The notes under the pieces: model-generated
The model's input: the letters and a program-made list of their open reading frames with translations, nothing else
Databases searched by the model: none
Told to the model about the DNA's origin: nothing
Translations under genes and position numbers: made by a program
Assembly (NCBI GenBank): GCA_934635045.1
Contig: CAKTZA010000041.1
Span: forward strand, 1 to 33,749
Length of the DNA stretch: 33,749 bases
Direction of reading: 5' to 3'
Source of the DNA: an uncultured Kiritimatiellota bacterium
GTDB lineage: Bacteria > Verrucomicrobiota > Kiritimatiellia > RFP12 > UBA1067
In this document: positions 22,906 to 30,051 of the stretch, piece by piece
Layout of the letters: every line of letters begins with the position of its first letter
How positions within the stretch are numbered: the first letter of the stretch is position 1

Positions 22906-24390
22906 TCAGCCTCCCGTACCGCATTTCAAGATGTCCGAGAGGCTTTCAAGCGGATCCGGCAAGTCGTCCGCCGTCCCCTTTGCGCCGTCCGGGCCGTTCG
23001 GGCCGTACGTCAGGTAGTCGACGACGGCCTTCGCGACAGCCGGGTCTCGCGTCACGGCCAAGACGGGCTGGAGCGCGGCGTCGGCGCACGACTGGAGCGC
23101 CTTGCCCTCAAGCGGCGCCAGGGCGAACGCGCGCATCGCCTCGCGGAGGGCCGCGCACGGATCGTCGAGCCAGACGAGGCGCGCGGAAACGGCCAGGCAC
23201 TCCGCCCACTTCTCGCACCGCCCGACGGGCAGGGCCGCCCGAACCTCGGCACGGACGGCGTCGCCGAGCGGCGGCGCGTCCATGAGGACGTTCCTCCCCG
23301 TCGGCACAAGCCCCTTCCGCTGGAAATCCAGAAACGCCGTCGCCCGGCCGAGGTTGCCGTCCATGCGCTTCAGCGTCGCCGCCGTCAGGCTGACGGCGGA
23401 CGGATAGGCCCTTGGCGACGCCGACAGCACGAGGACGCGACATTCGGCCAACGCCTCGTCACAGCGTCCGAGACGGTTCAGCAGCTCGACGACCTCCGGC
23501 TGGATCCGCTCGACCGCCGCGCGGAAGGCCGCCGCATCGGCGAGCGGCATGTGCGCGAGCCCCCGACGGAGCGCGTCCACCGCGTTCGACAGGCAGGCGT
23601 CGCCGGCGTTGACCTCGAAAAGCCGCCGCGCAACGCCCTGCGGCGTCTGCACGCCGCCCTTCCGAATCAGAGAGAGAATCAGCTCGCCCGCCTTCTCCGC
23701 GTTTCCGCGACGCGCCTCGAGATCGGCCAGCGCGTAGGCCGCTGACGCATAGGCCACGACCGGGCATCCGTCCGCCTTCAGGAGCGACGCCGCCTCGCGT
23801 TCCGTCTCGGCGTCCATCCGGGCGGCCCTGAACGCCTCCACCTTGCGCTGCCGCAGCAGCAGGACGCGCGCCGCGTCTTGCCCCGCAAGGGCTATCGCCT
23901 CGTCCAGCAGGGCCTCCGCGCCCCTGCCGTCCTGCAGACGGGCGGCCCGGAAGTCCGCAGCCGTCTTCAGCGCCTCGATGCGGTGCGCCACGTCCAGCGC
24001 GACGCCGCCACGGGCGGCCCTCTCCAGCCGCGAGACGAAATCCGCCGGAGCGCGGGCGACGCTCGGCGACTGCGCAAGCGCCATCAGGCTCGCGAACCGC
24101 ACGGCCTCGTCCGGCGACGAGAGCCCCCGCTCGCAGACCGCGTCGTATTCGGACACCCGGCCCAGCGCACCCGCCATCGTCCGCAGGACCAGCAGCCGGG
24201 ACAGGGCGTCCCGCCCGTCAGCCTGCGCGACCGCCTCAAGGACGTAGCGGTAGGCGCGCTCCCGGTCGGCGGGCGCGCCCGTCGCGAACGCCGCCTGCGC
24301 CTGGGCGAGAGACGCGAACTCGGCGCGGGCGAACGCCGACGCCGCGCACGTGAACATGCAGGCCAAGACAGCCAGATTTCGGAACACCAT
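22906..24390 (-). CDS. Exported helical-repeat protein, first gene of the RHS operon
   Basis: A 494-residue protein with signal peptide (MVFRNLAVLACMFTCAASAFA) and almost wholly helical mature part with TPR/HEAT-like pairs (SLAQAQAAFATGAPADRERA; YASAAYALADLEARRGNAEK; LNRLGRCDEALAECRVLVLS). The ATG at 24390 is chosen because it begins the signal peptide and lies ~20 bases after the predicted transcription start; the longer frame would begin upstream of the promoter. Likely periplasmic. It is the first gene of a chain with overlaps or gaps of at most 19 bases that runs into the giant RHS gene. Confidence 0.75.
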   Translation of the reverse strand: MVFRNLAVLACMFTCAASAFARAEFASLAQAQAAFATGAPADRERAYRYVLEAVAQADGRDALSRLLVLRTMAGALGRVSEYDAVCERGLSSPDEAVRFASLMALAQSPSVARAPADFVSRLERAARGGVALDVAHRIEALKTAADFRAARLQDGRGAEALLDEAIALAGQDAARVLLLRQRKVEAFRAARMDAETEREAASLLKADGCPVVAYASAAYALADLEARRGNAEKAGELILSLIRKGGVQTPQGVARRLFEVNAGDACLSNAVDALRRGLAHMPLADAAAFRAAVERIQPEVVELLNRLGRCDEALAECRVLVLSASPRAYPSAVSLTAATLKRMDGNLGRATAFLDFQRKGLVPTGRNVLMDAPPLGDAVRAEVRAALPVGRCEKWAECLAVSARLVWLDDPCAALREAMRAFALAPLEGKALQSCADAALQPVLAVTRDPAVAKAVVDYLTYGPNGPDGAKGTADDLPDPLESLSDILKCGTGG

Positions 24391-24417
24391 GTGCCACCCC
24401 CGTTTCGTGATGGGCAC

Positions 24418-24447
24418 ATTATACCAAAAAATTCGATTCTGCAACAA
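24418..24447 (-). promoter_or_regulatory. Sigma70-like promoter of the RHS operon
   Basis: On the minus strand: TTGTTG (24447-24442), 18-base spacer containing a T run, then a perfect TATAAT (24423-24418). A start near 24411 gives a ~20-base leader before the ATG at 24390. No other promoter this good is visible in the downstream genes. Confidence 0.7.
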
Positions 24448-24753
24448 CCCGACACGGGGCATGGGGTGCGATTGCAGACAGGGTGGCAATCATGTCCGAC
24501 CCTTTCAAACTCTTTCAAACTCCCGAAATCACCCGCTCAGCGTCGTTGCTGACCACGACTTCCGCCGCAACCGCCTCACCGGGCTGCAACTCGCCGAGCG
24601 CAATCCCGCCCAGCGGCACCACCGGCCCCGCAGCGAAACGCCTTGCAAGGAACAGGCAAACACAACTGCTCCGAAACAACTAAGGATTTACTTCATGCCT
24701 GATATGTCCACATCCCGATTTTACCGCATTTTCTCATCGATTCCGTCTATCCT
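24448..24753. other. 306-base intergenic gap between the two RHS operons
   Basis: It separates the stop of the T5 immunity gene from the RHS-operon promoter. It contains the GC-rich gene remnant at 24515-24679, a 10-bp direct repeat (TTTCAAACTC twice, 24503-24522) and an AT-rich stretch (24680-24750). I see no convincing terminator hairpin. Confidence 0.6.
24515..24679 (-). pseudogene. Possible 3' remnant of an exported-protein gene
   Basis: A 54-codon minus-strand frame ends ALGELQPGEAVAAEVVVSND then AERVISGV and a stop. It reads like the C-terminus of a beta-sandwich protein, in GC-rich DNA with codon use like the surrounding genes, but only a TTG could start it. Preceded in frame by a stop. 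Weak evidence; may be chance. Confidence 0.3.
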
Positions 24754-25188
24754 CTAACTCCAGGCCGGAAATATCTTGTCGAGAATCTTCCATATCTCGC
24801 AACACCAATCTCCGTATTGCAGCCGAACGATGGCTATTTTCAGCTCCTTCGTTTTAGCCGCGGTCTTCAGCTCGTCATAATCCGTCTCATTCGCCCGACG
24901 GATCAATTCCAGCTTCGCCTCCGTATTCACGTTCGTATTCCGCAGAATCAGGCATTTTGCCGCCACGCAGCTGGAGGTTGCACAAAACAGCACCTCATCA
25001 TCGCTCAATTGCATTTTCTTGATGATCCGCATCTTCAAGTCATCGTTCTTAACCTGGTTCTCCTCAAACCAGCGGCAAACCCTAGATTCCCAAAACGGCG
25101 GTCCCATATGCGTACCGATATACACAATTACGCTTATTAGTAGAATTATCATGGCCACTGCCAAACCACAACTCTGTTTATTTGTCAC
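24754..25188 (-). CDS. Membrane protein, candidate immunity for PLA2 tip T5
   Basis: A 144-residue protein with one N-terminal membrane span (LAVAMIILLISVIVYIGTH) and a charged helical domain facing the periplasm or cytoplasm (LSDDEVLFCATSSCVAAKC; AKLELIRRANETDYDELK). The GTG at 25188 is chosen: GGGAGG lies 9 bases upstream and it overlaps the toxin stop by 11 bases (GTGACAAATAA). Longer starts would run deep into the toxin gene. Membrane location fits protection against a phospholipase. No family recognised. Confidence 0.7.
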   Translation of the reverse strand: MTNKQSCGLAVAMIILLISVIVYIGTHMGPPFWESRVCRWFEENQVKNDDLKMRIIKKMQLSDDEVLFCATSSCVAAKCLILRNTNVNTEAKLELIRRANETDYDELKTAAKTKELKIAIVRLQYGDWCCEIWKILDKIFPAWS

Positions 25189-25999
25189 AGCAACAATCCT
25201 CCCATTCGCAATTCTTGTCCTGAGCAGCGTCAAATGGATCTCCGCCAAGCCCAAGTACCGCAGCAGCATAAATCTCAGCCTGACTTACACATAATCTCAA
25301 CAAAAAAGGGGACCACCATAACTTTGCCATACATCGCGAAGCCATACACGCGCCAAGTCCAAGATCACACTCATACTTAGTTTGACCACAAGTACCATAG
25401 CAATTATCGTGTGCATTACAACATCCTTCAAAACTTACTACCGAAAAGAAGGAGTCAGGCGCCTTAAACCCGCCGTCCGCACCACATCCATTTGTTTTCT
25501 TGTCGCCACCTTTATCTCTATTGGTCCTATACTTACAACTCGAGCCTTCCTTCTTAACCTTCGCACCCTTGGGGCATGCCTCAAGCAAGCCCAACTTATC
25601 AAAATAACCTATCGCATTATTATCAACATATGCATAAAGTATTCCACTATTGTTTGGCATCGGATCCCGGCTCAGCCACCGCCCCATCACAGGCTCGTAG
25701 TGGCGGTAGTTGTAGTAGTCCAGTCCCAGCTCCGTGTCCTCGTACTCGCTGGAGAAGCGCCAGGGGTTCGCCTCCGCGCAGTCGCCCTTCTGCGCGACGA
25801 CCGCGCCGAACGCCGCGTAGTCGTAGTGGGCCAGAAGTTCCGCGTCCGAATCTTCGCCGGAGGCCGCCGCCACGACTTCGCTCACGTTCTTGTTTCCGTC
25901 ATGCGCGTAGAAGCGCGGCAAGGTCTTGGCCACGGATTCATGAGGGTTTCTATTTTCCACATCCGGAAACTGGCGCAGACATTGTATCATCTTGTTCAT
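25178..25999 (-). CDS. Displaced RHS cassette with phospholipase A2 tip T5
   Basis: A 273-residue orphan RHS tail. A short novel head (MNKMIQCLRQF) and a remnant of repeat A (NPHESVAKT) precede the core (RFYAHDGNKNVSE to EPVMGRW, residues 29-108) and the junction FDKLGL (133-138). The tip carries the PLA2 signature C193-C194-N-A-H197-D198-N-C200-Y201, plus E-C211-D212-LGLGAC, matching the catalytic His and Asp elements, and a Gly-rich NGCGADGG loop upstream that could bind calcium. Many Cys suggest disulfides, so action outside the cytoplasm. The ATG overlaps the stop of the alpha/beta-hydrolase gene. Cleavage of phospholipid acyl chains in target envelopes is the inferred role. Confidence 0.85.
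   Translation of the reverse strand: MNKMIQCLRQFPDVENRNPHESVAKTLPRFYAHDGNKNVSEVVAAASGEDSDAELLAHYDYAAFGAVVAQKGDCAEANPWRFSSEYEDTELGLDYYNYRHYEPVMGRWLSRDPMPNNSGILYAYVDNNAIGYFDKLGLLEACPKGAKVKKEGSSCKYRTNRDKGGDKKTNGCGADGGFKAPDSFFSVVSFEGCCNAHDNCYGTCGQTKYECDLGLGACMASRCMAKLWWSPFLLRLCVSQAEIYAAAVLGLGGDPFDAAQDKNCEWEDCCCDK
25673..25918 (-). repeat. RHS-core homology block (T5 cassette)
   Basis: Almost the same sequence as the block in the full-length RHS gene 13 kb away (12828-13060), including the variant residues SEVVAAASGEDSDAELLAH. The part next to the tip (CACCGCCCCATCACAGGCTC) is intermediate between the T1 and T3/T4 versions. Confidence 0.85.
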
Positions 26000-27651
26000 G
26001 GCGCGTCCCGACGCCAGAGGTCGGCGACGGAAGCGTCGTAGAGCGGGTTCAGGTACTCCGGGTCGATTGTGTCGCGCGGCGCGAGGCGGCGCGTGTCGTC
26101 CTCGCCCCACCGCGCGCAGGGCGCGCCGGAGGCGACCGCCGCGAAGAGCGCCCGCGCGAGCGCGAGGGCCGTCGCGTCGGGTGCGTGCCCGCCCCGCGTC
26201 GGCTTCCAGACGAGGGGCCCGCCCGCCTCGCGGTAGCGGCAGGCGAACGTGCGGCCGAGCGTGAAGCGCTCGGAATCGCCGATGCCGCAGCTGACGAGCG
26301 AGGGCGCGCCCAGGCGGGGCGGCGGCTCCGGGAAGACCCCGCAGCCGTGGACGGCCCACGCCGCGACGGGGAACGGCGGGGCCGACTGGAGGAGCGCCGC
26401 GAGCTGTCCGCCCGCCGAGTAGCCGTAGAGGAAGACGGGCAGCGGGCGGATGCCGTGGCGGCGGCGCAGGGCCTCGACCGAGTGCCGCAAGACCTCCGCC
26501 GAGCCGCGCGCGGGCTCCCACCAGCCGTCCTCGGCGAACGAGGGCGCGACGAGGCACCAGCCACGCGCGACCGCCCACTTCGCGAAGCCGAGATCCCGGA
26601 CGGCCCTCGCGCCACGCCAGCCGCGTCCGCCGAGGAGGACGAGGACGCGGGCGTCGGCGCACACGCCGTCCGGGACGACGAGGACGACCTCGACGCCCCT
26701 CACCGTCTCGAACGAGACGTGCGGCTTGCGCCGCCTCTCGGCGCGCCCGGGCGCGCCCCACGCGGCGGCGACGGCGGCGGACGGCAGCTCGACGCGGTCC
26801 TCCGGCATGACGTCGGCGGCCTCCGGCGAGCCCGCCAGGTGGTAGGTGCCGTCCGCGTCGTCGCCGACGAAGGACGGGGCGGAAGACGGCGGGAGCGGCG
26901 CGCCGCCGAGGTCTTCGGGGTGCGTCCAGTGGTGGTGCGCGAGGAACTCCTTCGCGAGGCGGACGGAGCCCTCCGGCACGTCGTGCGGGCGGTTCGGGAA
27001 CGACTTCCAGACGACGGGGACGCCGAGCGCGCGGCAGCCGTCCGCGAACCGGCGGCCCAGGACGTAGCGGGCCGCGTCGGCGTCGCCGCAGGTGACGAGG
27101 CCCGCGACGCCGCGCATCTTCGGGGACGGCTCGTGGAAGACGCCGCAGGCGTGGCTCGCGAAGGCGCGGCAGAGGTCGGGCCGCCACGCGGGGAAGAGGT
27201 TCGCGGCCTGGCTGCCCGCCGAGTAGCCGTAGAAGAGGAGGCCGCGCGTCGCGACGCGGAACTTCGCGGCGAGGGCGTCGAGCGCGTCGAGGAGCGCGCG
27301 GCCCGACCACGCCTTCGGGTCCCAGTAGGCGTCGTCCTTCAGCGTCGGCGCGACGAGGAAGACGCCGTTGAGGTCGGCCCACGCCGTCCAGCCGAGCTTG
27401 CCGGAGACTTCCGGGCGACCGTCGGCGTTGCGCCCGCCGAAGAGGACGAGAACGCGGTGCCGCTCGCGGCGGGAGGGGTCGTAGGAGGACGGCACGCGAT
27501 ACCAGACCTTCACGAGCGGGTTGTTCGGCGCGCGCGTCGGGATCTCGACGCAGCCGATCTCCGGCTCCGCCGCGCGAGCGGGGACAGGCCCCGCCGCAAG
27601 CAGGGCGAGGGCGAGAAGCGCGAGGACGGGGACTGTCAGTCGTCCATGCAC
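25996..27651 (-). CDS. Exported protein with two tandem alpha/beta-hydrolase domains
   Basis: A 551-residue protein, signal peptide near VPVLALLALALLAAGPVPARA. Two homologous hydrolase domains each show the nucleophile elbow (LLFYGYSAGSQAA near 140 and VFLYGYSAGGQLA near 412), preceded by VLVLFGGRN and VLVLLGGRGWRG, and later by acid-region motifs (LVTCGDADAARY; LVSCGIGDSERF) and a His (NRPHDVP; RGGHAPD). Esterase- or depolymerase-like chemistry is probable, substrate unknown. The start is uncertain: GTG 27651 is placed just ahead of the signal peptide and overlaps the ligase-like gene by 16 bases. The stop is coupled to the T5 cassette. Confidence 0.8.
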   Translation of the reverse strand: MHGRLTVPVLALLALALLAAGPVPARAAEPEIGCVEIPTRAPNNPLVKVWYRVPSSYDPSRRERHRVLVLFGGRNADGRPEVSGKLGWTAWADLNGVFLVAPTLKDDAYWDPKAWSGRALLDALDALAAKFRVATRGLLFYGYSAGSQAANLFPAWRPDLCRAFASHACGVFHEPSPKMRGVAGLVTCGDADAARYVLGRRFADGCRALGVPVVWKSFPNRPHDVPEGSVRLAKEFLAHHHWTHPEDLGGAPLPPSSAPSFVGDDADGTYHLAGSPEAADVMPEDRVELPSAAVAAAWGAPGRAERRRKPHVSFETVRGVEVVLVVPDGVCADARVLVLLGGRGWRGARAVRDLGFAKWAVARGWCLVAPSFAEDGWWEPARGSAEVLRHSVEALRRRHGIRPLPVFLYGYSAGGQLAALLQSAPPFPVAAWAVHGCGVFPEPPPRLGAPSLVSCGIGDSERFTLGRTFACRYREAGGPLVWKPTRGGHAPDATALALARALFAAVASGAPCARWGEDDTRRLAPRDTIDPEYLNPLYDASVADLWRRDAP

Positions 27652-28928
27652 GTGACGGAGATCCCCTTCGGGACGAGGTAGGCCCACTCGCGGCAGTCGC
27701 CGAAGAGCAGGACGCAGCGGACGGACGAGAAATCGAGGCCGCGCGGGAAGCGCGTGACGGGGCGAACGGGGACGAGCGTGTCCGCGCCGGCGCGCGCGCG
27801 GACGGCGCGGAGTCTCCAGCTGCCGTCATAGAGCGCGAGCGCGCGGGGCGCGGCGCCGGAAGCGGCGTAGCCGCCTTGGACGCGCGGCGCGTCCCCCGGC
27901 GGCACGCACCGCGCCGCGAGCACGAGCGCCCCCGCGAACAGGACAGGCATGCCTATGGCGTTCAACGCGGAGGCAACGGAGGAGGGGAGGCTCGGAGTCT
28001 TTCTGACAGGATTTACAGGATTCACAGGATTTGAGAGGCACGGCGCGCCACTCTCCACAACCCTGTCAATCTTGTCAATCCTGTCTAAACCATCCTCTCC
28101 CTCTCCGCGCCTCCCAGTCTGCGTCGCAGACTTCACAACCAGCCACACGCCAAAGGCGACGAACAGCGCAAGCGTCAGCCACGACAGGATCCAGTTCGCC
28201 GCGCCGAGCCCGCCCTGCTCGGCGAAATCGAACAGCACGGGCCAGTCAAAGACGGTCGAGGCGCACGCCGAGAGGACAAGACCCGCGAACGCGAGGCCGA
28301 CGCGCGGGCTCCGGCGGACGCCGCAGAGGGCGAGCGCGAGGAACGCGAAATGCGCCCAGCCGACGAGCCACCCGCCCTCGGCGAGGAGCGTCAGGTGGGA
28401 GCTGACAAGCGTGCGGACGTCAGGCACGTCGCTCGGCAGGAGGAACGCCGACGCGAGCGCGCCCGAATTGCCGAGGCCCACGCCGTCCGGGTTCGCCGCG
28501 AAGAGCCGCAGCCCCGCGAGCCAGATCTTCGGGCGGTTCAGGATCGAGCCGTCGAGCGCGAGGCGCGGGGCCAGCCACCAGAAGGACAGGCCGACCGCCA
28601 GCGCGGCGACCGCCGCCTTGCCGAGCCACGAGAAAAGACGGCCACTGAAAACAGCCCTTTGACCTCTGAATCCCATTCGGCCTCTGAGATCCGAAATGTG
28701 AAATCCACCATTCCCCCTTCTCATCGCCCACCACGCCGCATATTCCAGTGCCGCGACTATGAGCCCTGTCCGCGACTGCGTCAGGAGCAGCGCCACGAAC
28801 AGCCCCACCGCGAGGCCGCGCCCGACCCACGCCGCCCGCCGCCATCCGAGGCACAGCGGCAGCAGCGCGCAGACCAGCGCCGCCGCGTGGTTCGGGTTGT
28901 GAAAGCCGAAGAAAAGACGGTCAATCAT
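27636..28928 (-). CDS. O-antigen-ligase-like membrane protein, 5'-truncated and repeat-laden
   Basis: About 430 residues. It opens in the middle of a ligase/polymerase-type membrane domain (GFHNPNHAAALVCALLPLC, then LLLTQSRTGLIVAALEYAAW), with about seven further spans (LASAFLLPSDVPDVRTLVSSH; WAHFAFLALALCG). The N-terminal spans expected before HNPNHAA are absent. Two segments look repeat-derived: FHISDLRGRMGFRGQ (about 90) and RIDKIDRVV ... NPVNPVNPVRK (about 290-315, the family C palindrome). A C-terminal soluble domain has VRCVLLFGDCREWAYLVPKG. Start tentatively ATG 28928, with a poor ribosome site; TTG 28955 is possible. A second copy of its 5' segment lies at 31392-31540, so the gene was probably split by RHS module insertion and may not be functional. 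Confidence 0.65.
   Translation of the reverse strand: MIDRLFFGFHNPNHAAALVCALLPLCLGWRRAAWVGRGLAVGLFVALLLTQSRTGLIVAALEYAAWWAMRRGNGGFHISDLRGRMGFRGQRAVFSGRLFSWLGKAAVAALAVGLSFWWLAPRLALDGSILNRPKIWLAGLRLFAANPDGVGLGNSGALASAFLLPSDVPDVRTLVSSHLTLLAEGGWLVGWAHFAFLALALCGVRRSPRVGLAFAGLVLSACASTVFDWPVLFDFAEQGGLGAANWILSWLTLALFVAFGVWLVVKSATQTGRRGEGEDGLDRIDKIDRVVESGAPCLSNPVNPVNPVRKTPSLPSSVASALNAIGMPVLFAGALVLAARCVPPGDAPRVQGGYAASGAAPRALALYDGSWRLRAVRARAGADTLVPVRPVTRFPRGLDFSSVRCVLLFGDCREWAYLVPKGISVTCMDD
28005..28086. repeat. Dispersed palindromic repeat, family C, in frame in the ligase gene
   Basis: Left arm GACAGGATTTACAGGATT plus CACAGGATT, right arm AACCCTGTCAATCTTGTCAA plus TCCTGTC: three ~9-bp units in each arm, inverted, around a 26-base spacer. 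It is translated without a stop as the RIDKIDRVV/NPVNPVNPV segment of the ligase-like protein. Confidence 0.85.
28650..28712. repeat. Possible further repeat insert in the ligase gene
   Basis: Contains two similar words, GACCTCTGAATCCC and GGCCTCTGAGATCC, followed by GAAATGTGAAATCC. It encodes GFHISDLRGRMGFRGQRAVF, a charged stretch between two membrane spans that does not look like ligase sequence. Its repeat nature is suggested by analogy with family C only. Confidence 0.4.
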
Positions 28929-28966
28929 GTCGTTATCTATATCATGATGCACCAAACATCACACTA

Positions 28967-30046
28967 TTAGAAAGTACACGTTTTTGCATCGACATCTATG
29001 AACAAATGATTCCCCAATTGCATCCCAGAATCCACATCTTGGACTAAATACTTTTCGCGTGCCTCGTTCGTGCTGAGAACAACTGCAACACGGTTTCTTG
29101 CCCTGCCTTCAAGCCAGAACCATATGCGCATACCTTCAGACGACTCCCACAATCCATGAGAAACGGCCATGCCGGTTGGCGCTTCAGTTGACGAGAGCGG
29201 TTTGCACACGTCTTCCCTATAACCCTCTTGAATAGGCAAAATGTCTTCACATAGATTAGCAATGTAATCAAGAAGACGTATAGATGATTTAGCCGTAGCC
29301 GTGTCTATGATTCGTTCACCCTTGAACGAGATGCTCTTCAACGCCCACAAGCCACTCCTTTTCTGATAACTGGCGTAATACGTTTCATTTGCATTTCCCC
29401 TTCTTGCCACAAGAACGACATTCGTCACCGTCTTTGCGACATTGGTCAACGGCAACCAAATAGAGACAGGAAACCTCTCTTTAAATGCTCGCACATCCGA
29501 GCCGACATTGAACGACCCAACATTGGGTATCATGATGGGAGGGAAACAGCCTCCGGGCAGTACATGACACCAAGATTCTCCATTTCGCTTGTACACACAT
29601 GGGACTTGTGAGTCGCACGCTTCATACGCAATCTTCAGTTCCACATTATGCACTGATTCTAAAACCGACAGTTTTATGCCGGCAATGCTCGTAGTGGCAA
29701 AAGGCTTTTGCCTTAGATGCCGCACAGCCTCATTGCCATTGAGCGGGAAATCAAAAGCATTCGCTGGTTCGATTCCGGCTCGAGTAAATGTCCAGTCGCA
29801 GTATCTTATTTCATCCCCCTTCTTTACTTTACACCGAATATGCAGAGGAAGCTTTGGCTGGCCATTCGAAGCCTGCTCCCACACAGCATCTATTGAGTTA
29901 AACTCACAAAGCACAGTCCTCTCGCAACTTAGAAGCGTTCCGTGCCCCTCGAACGACATTTTGCAGTAGACTTTTTCGTTCATTGAACATCCAGACAACC
30001 CGATAGACGGCAACAAGAAAAGCAAAGCAGTTATCACCCATTTCAT
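28967..30046 (-). CDS. Lipoprotein, candidate immunity for RHS tip T6
   Basis: A 359-residue lipoprotein with signal MKWVITALLFLLPSIGLSGC (Cys20 in a LSGC lipobox). The mature part is mixed alpha/beta with few cysteines; no motif recognised. The ATG at 30046 follows the T6 stop by 5 bases, with GGAG 8 bases upstream. AT-rich relative to the RHS core. Size is large for an immunity protein, so an accessory role is an alternative. The ligase-like gene starts 38 bases downstream. Confidence 0.7.
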   Translation of the reverse strand: MKWVITALLFLLPSIGLSGCSMNEKVYCKMSFEGHGTLLSCERTVLCEFNSIDAVWEQASNGQPKLPLHIRCKVKKGDEIRYCDWTFTRAGIEPANAFDFPLNGNEAVRHLRQKPFATTSIAGIKLSVLESVHNVELKIAYEACDSQVPCVYKRNGESWCHVLPGGCFPPIMIPNVGSFNVGSDVRAFKERFPVSIWLPLTNVAKTVTNVVLVARRGNANETYYASYQKRSGLWALKSISFKGERIIDTATAKSSIRLLDYIANLCEDILPIQEGYREDVCKPLSSTEAPTGMAVSHGLWESSEGMRIWFWLEGRARNRVAVVLSTNEAREKYLVQDVDSGMQLGNHLFIDVDAKTCTF

Positions 30047-30051
30047 GTCCA

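Noticed and set aside
24493..24683. Plus-strand frame of about 64 codons (MSDPFKLFQTPEIT)
   Set aside because: Low-complexity Ser/Thr/Pro composition opposite a more protein-like minus-strand remnant; begins in a short direct repeat.
26000..27829. The RHS T5 frame being open far upstream (an 883-codon frame)
   Set aside because: The upstream part is the Arg/Pro-rich shadow of the alpha/beta-hydrolase gene; the real cassette starts at ATG 25999.
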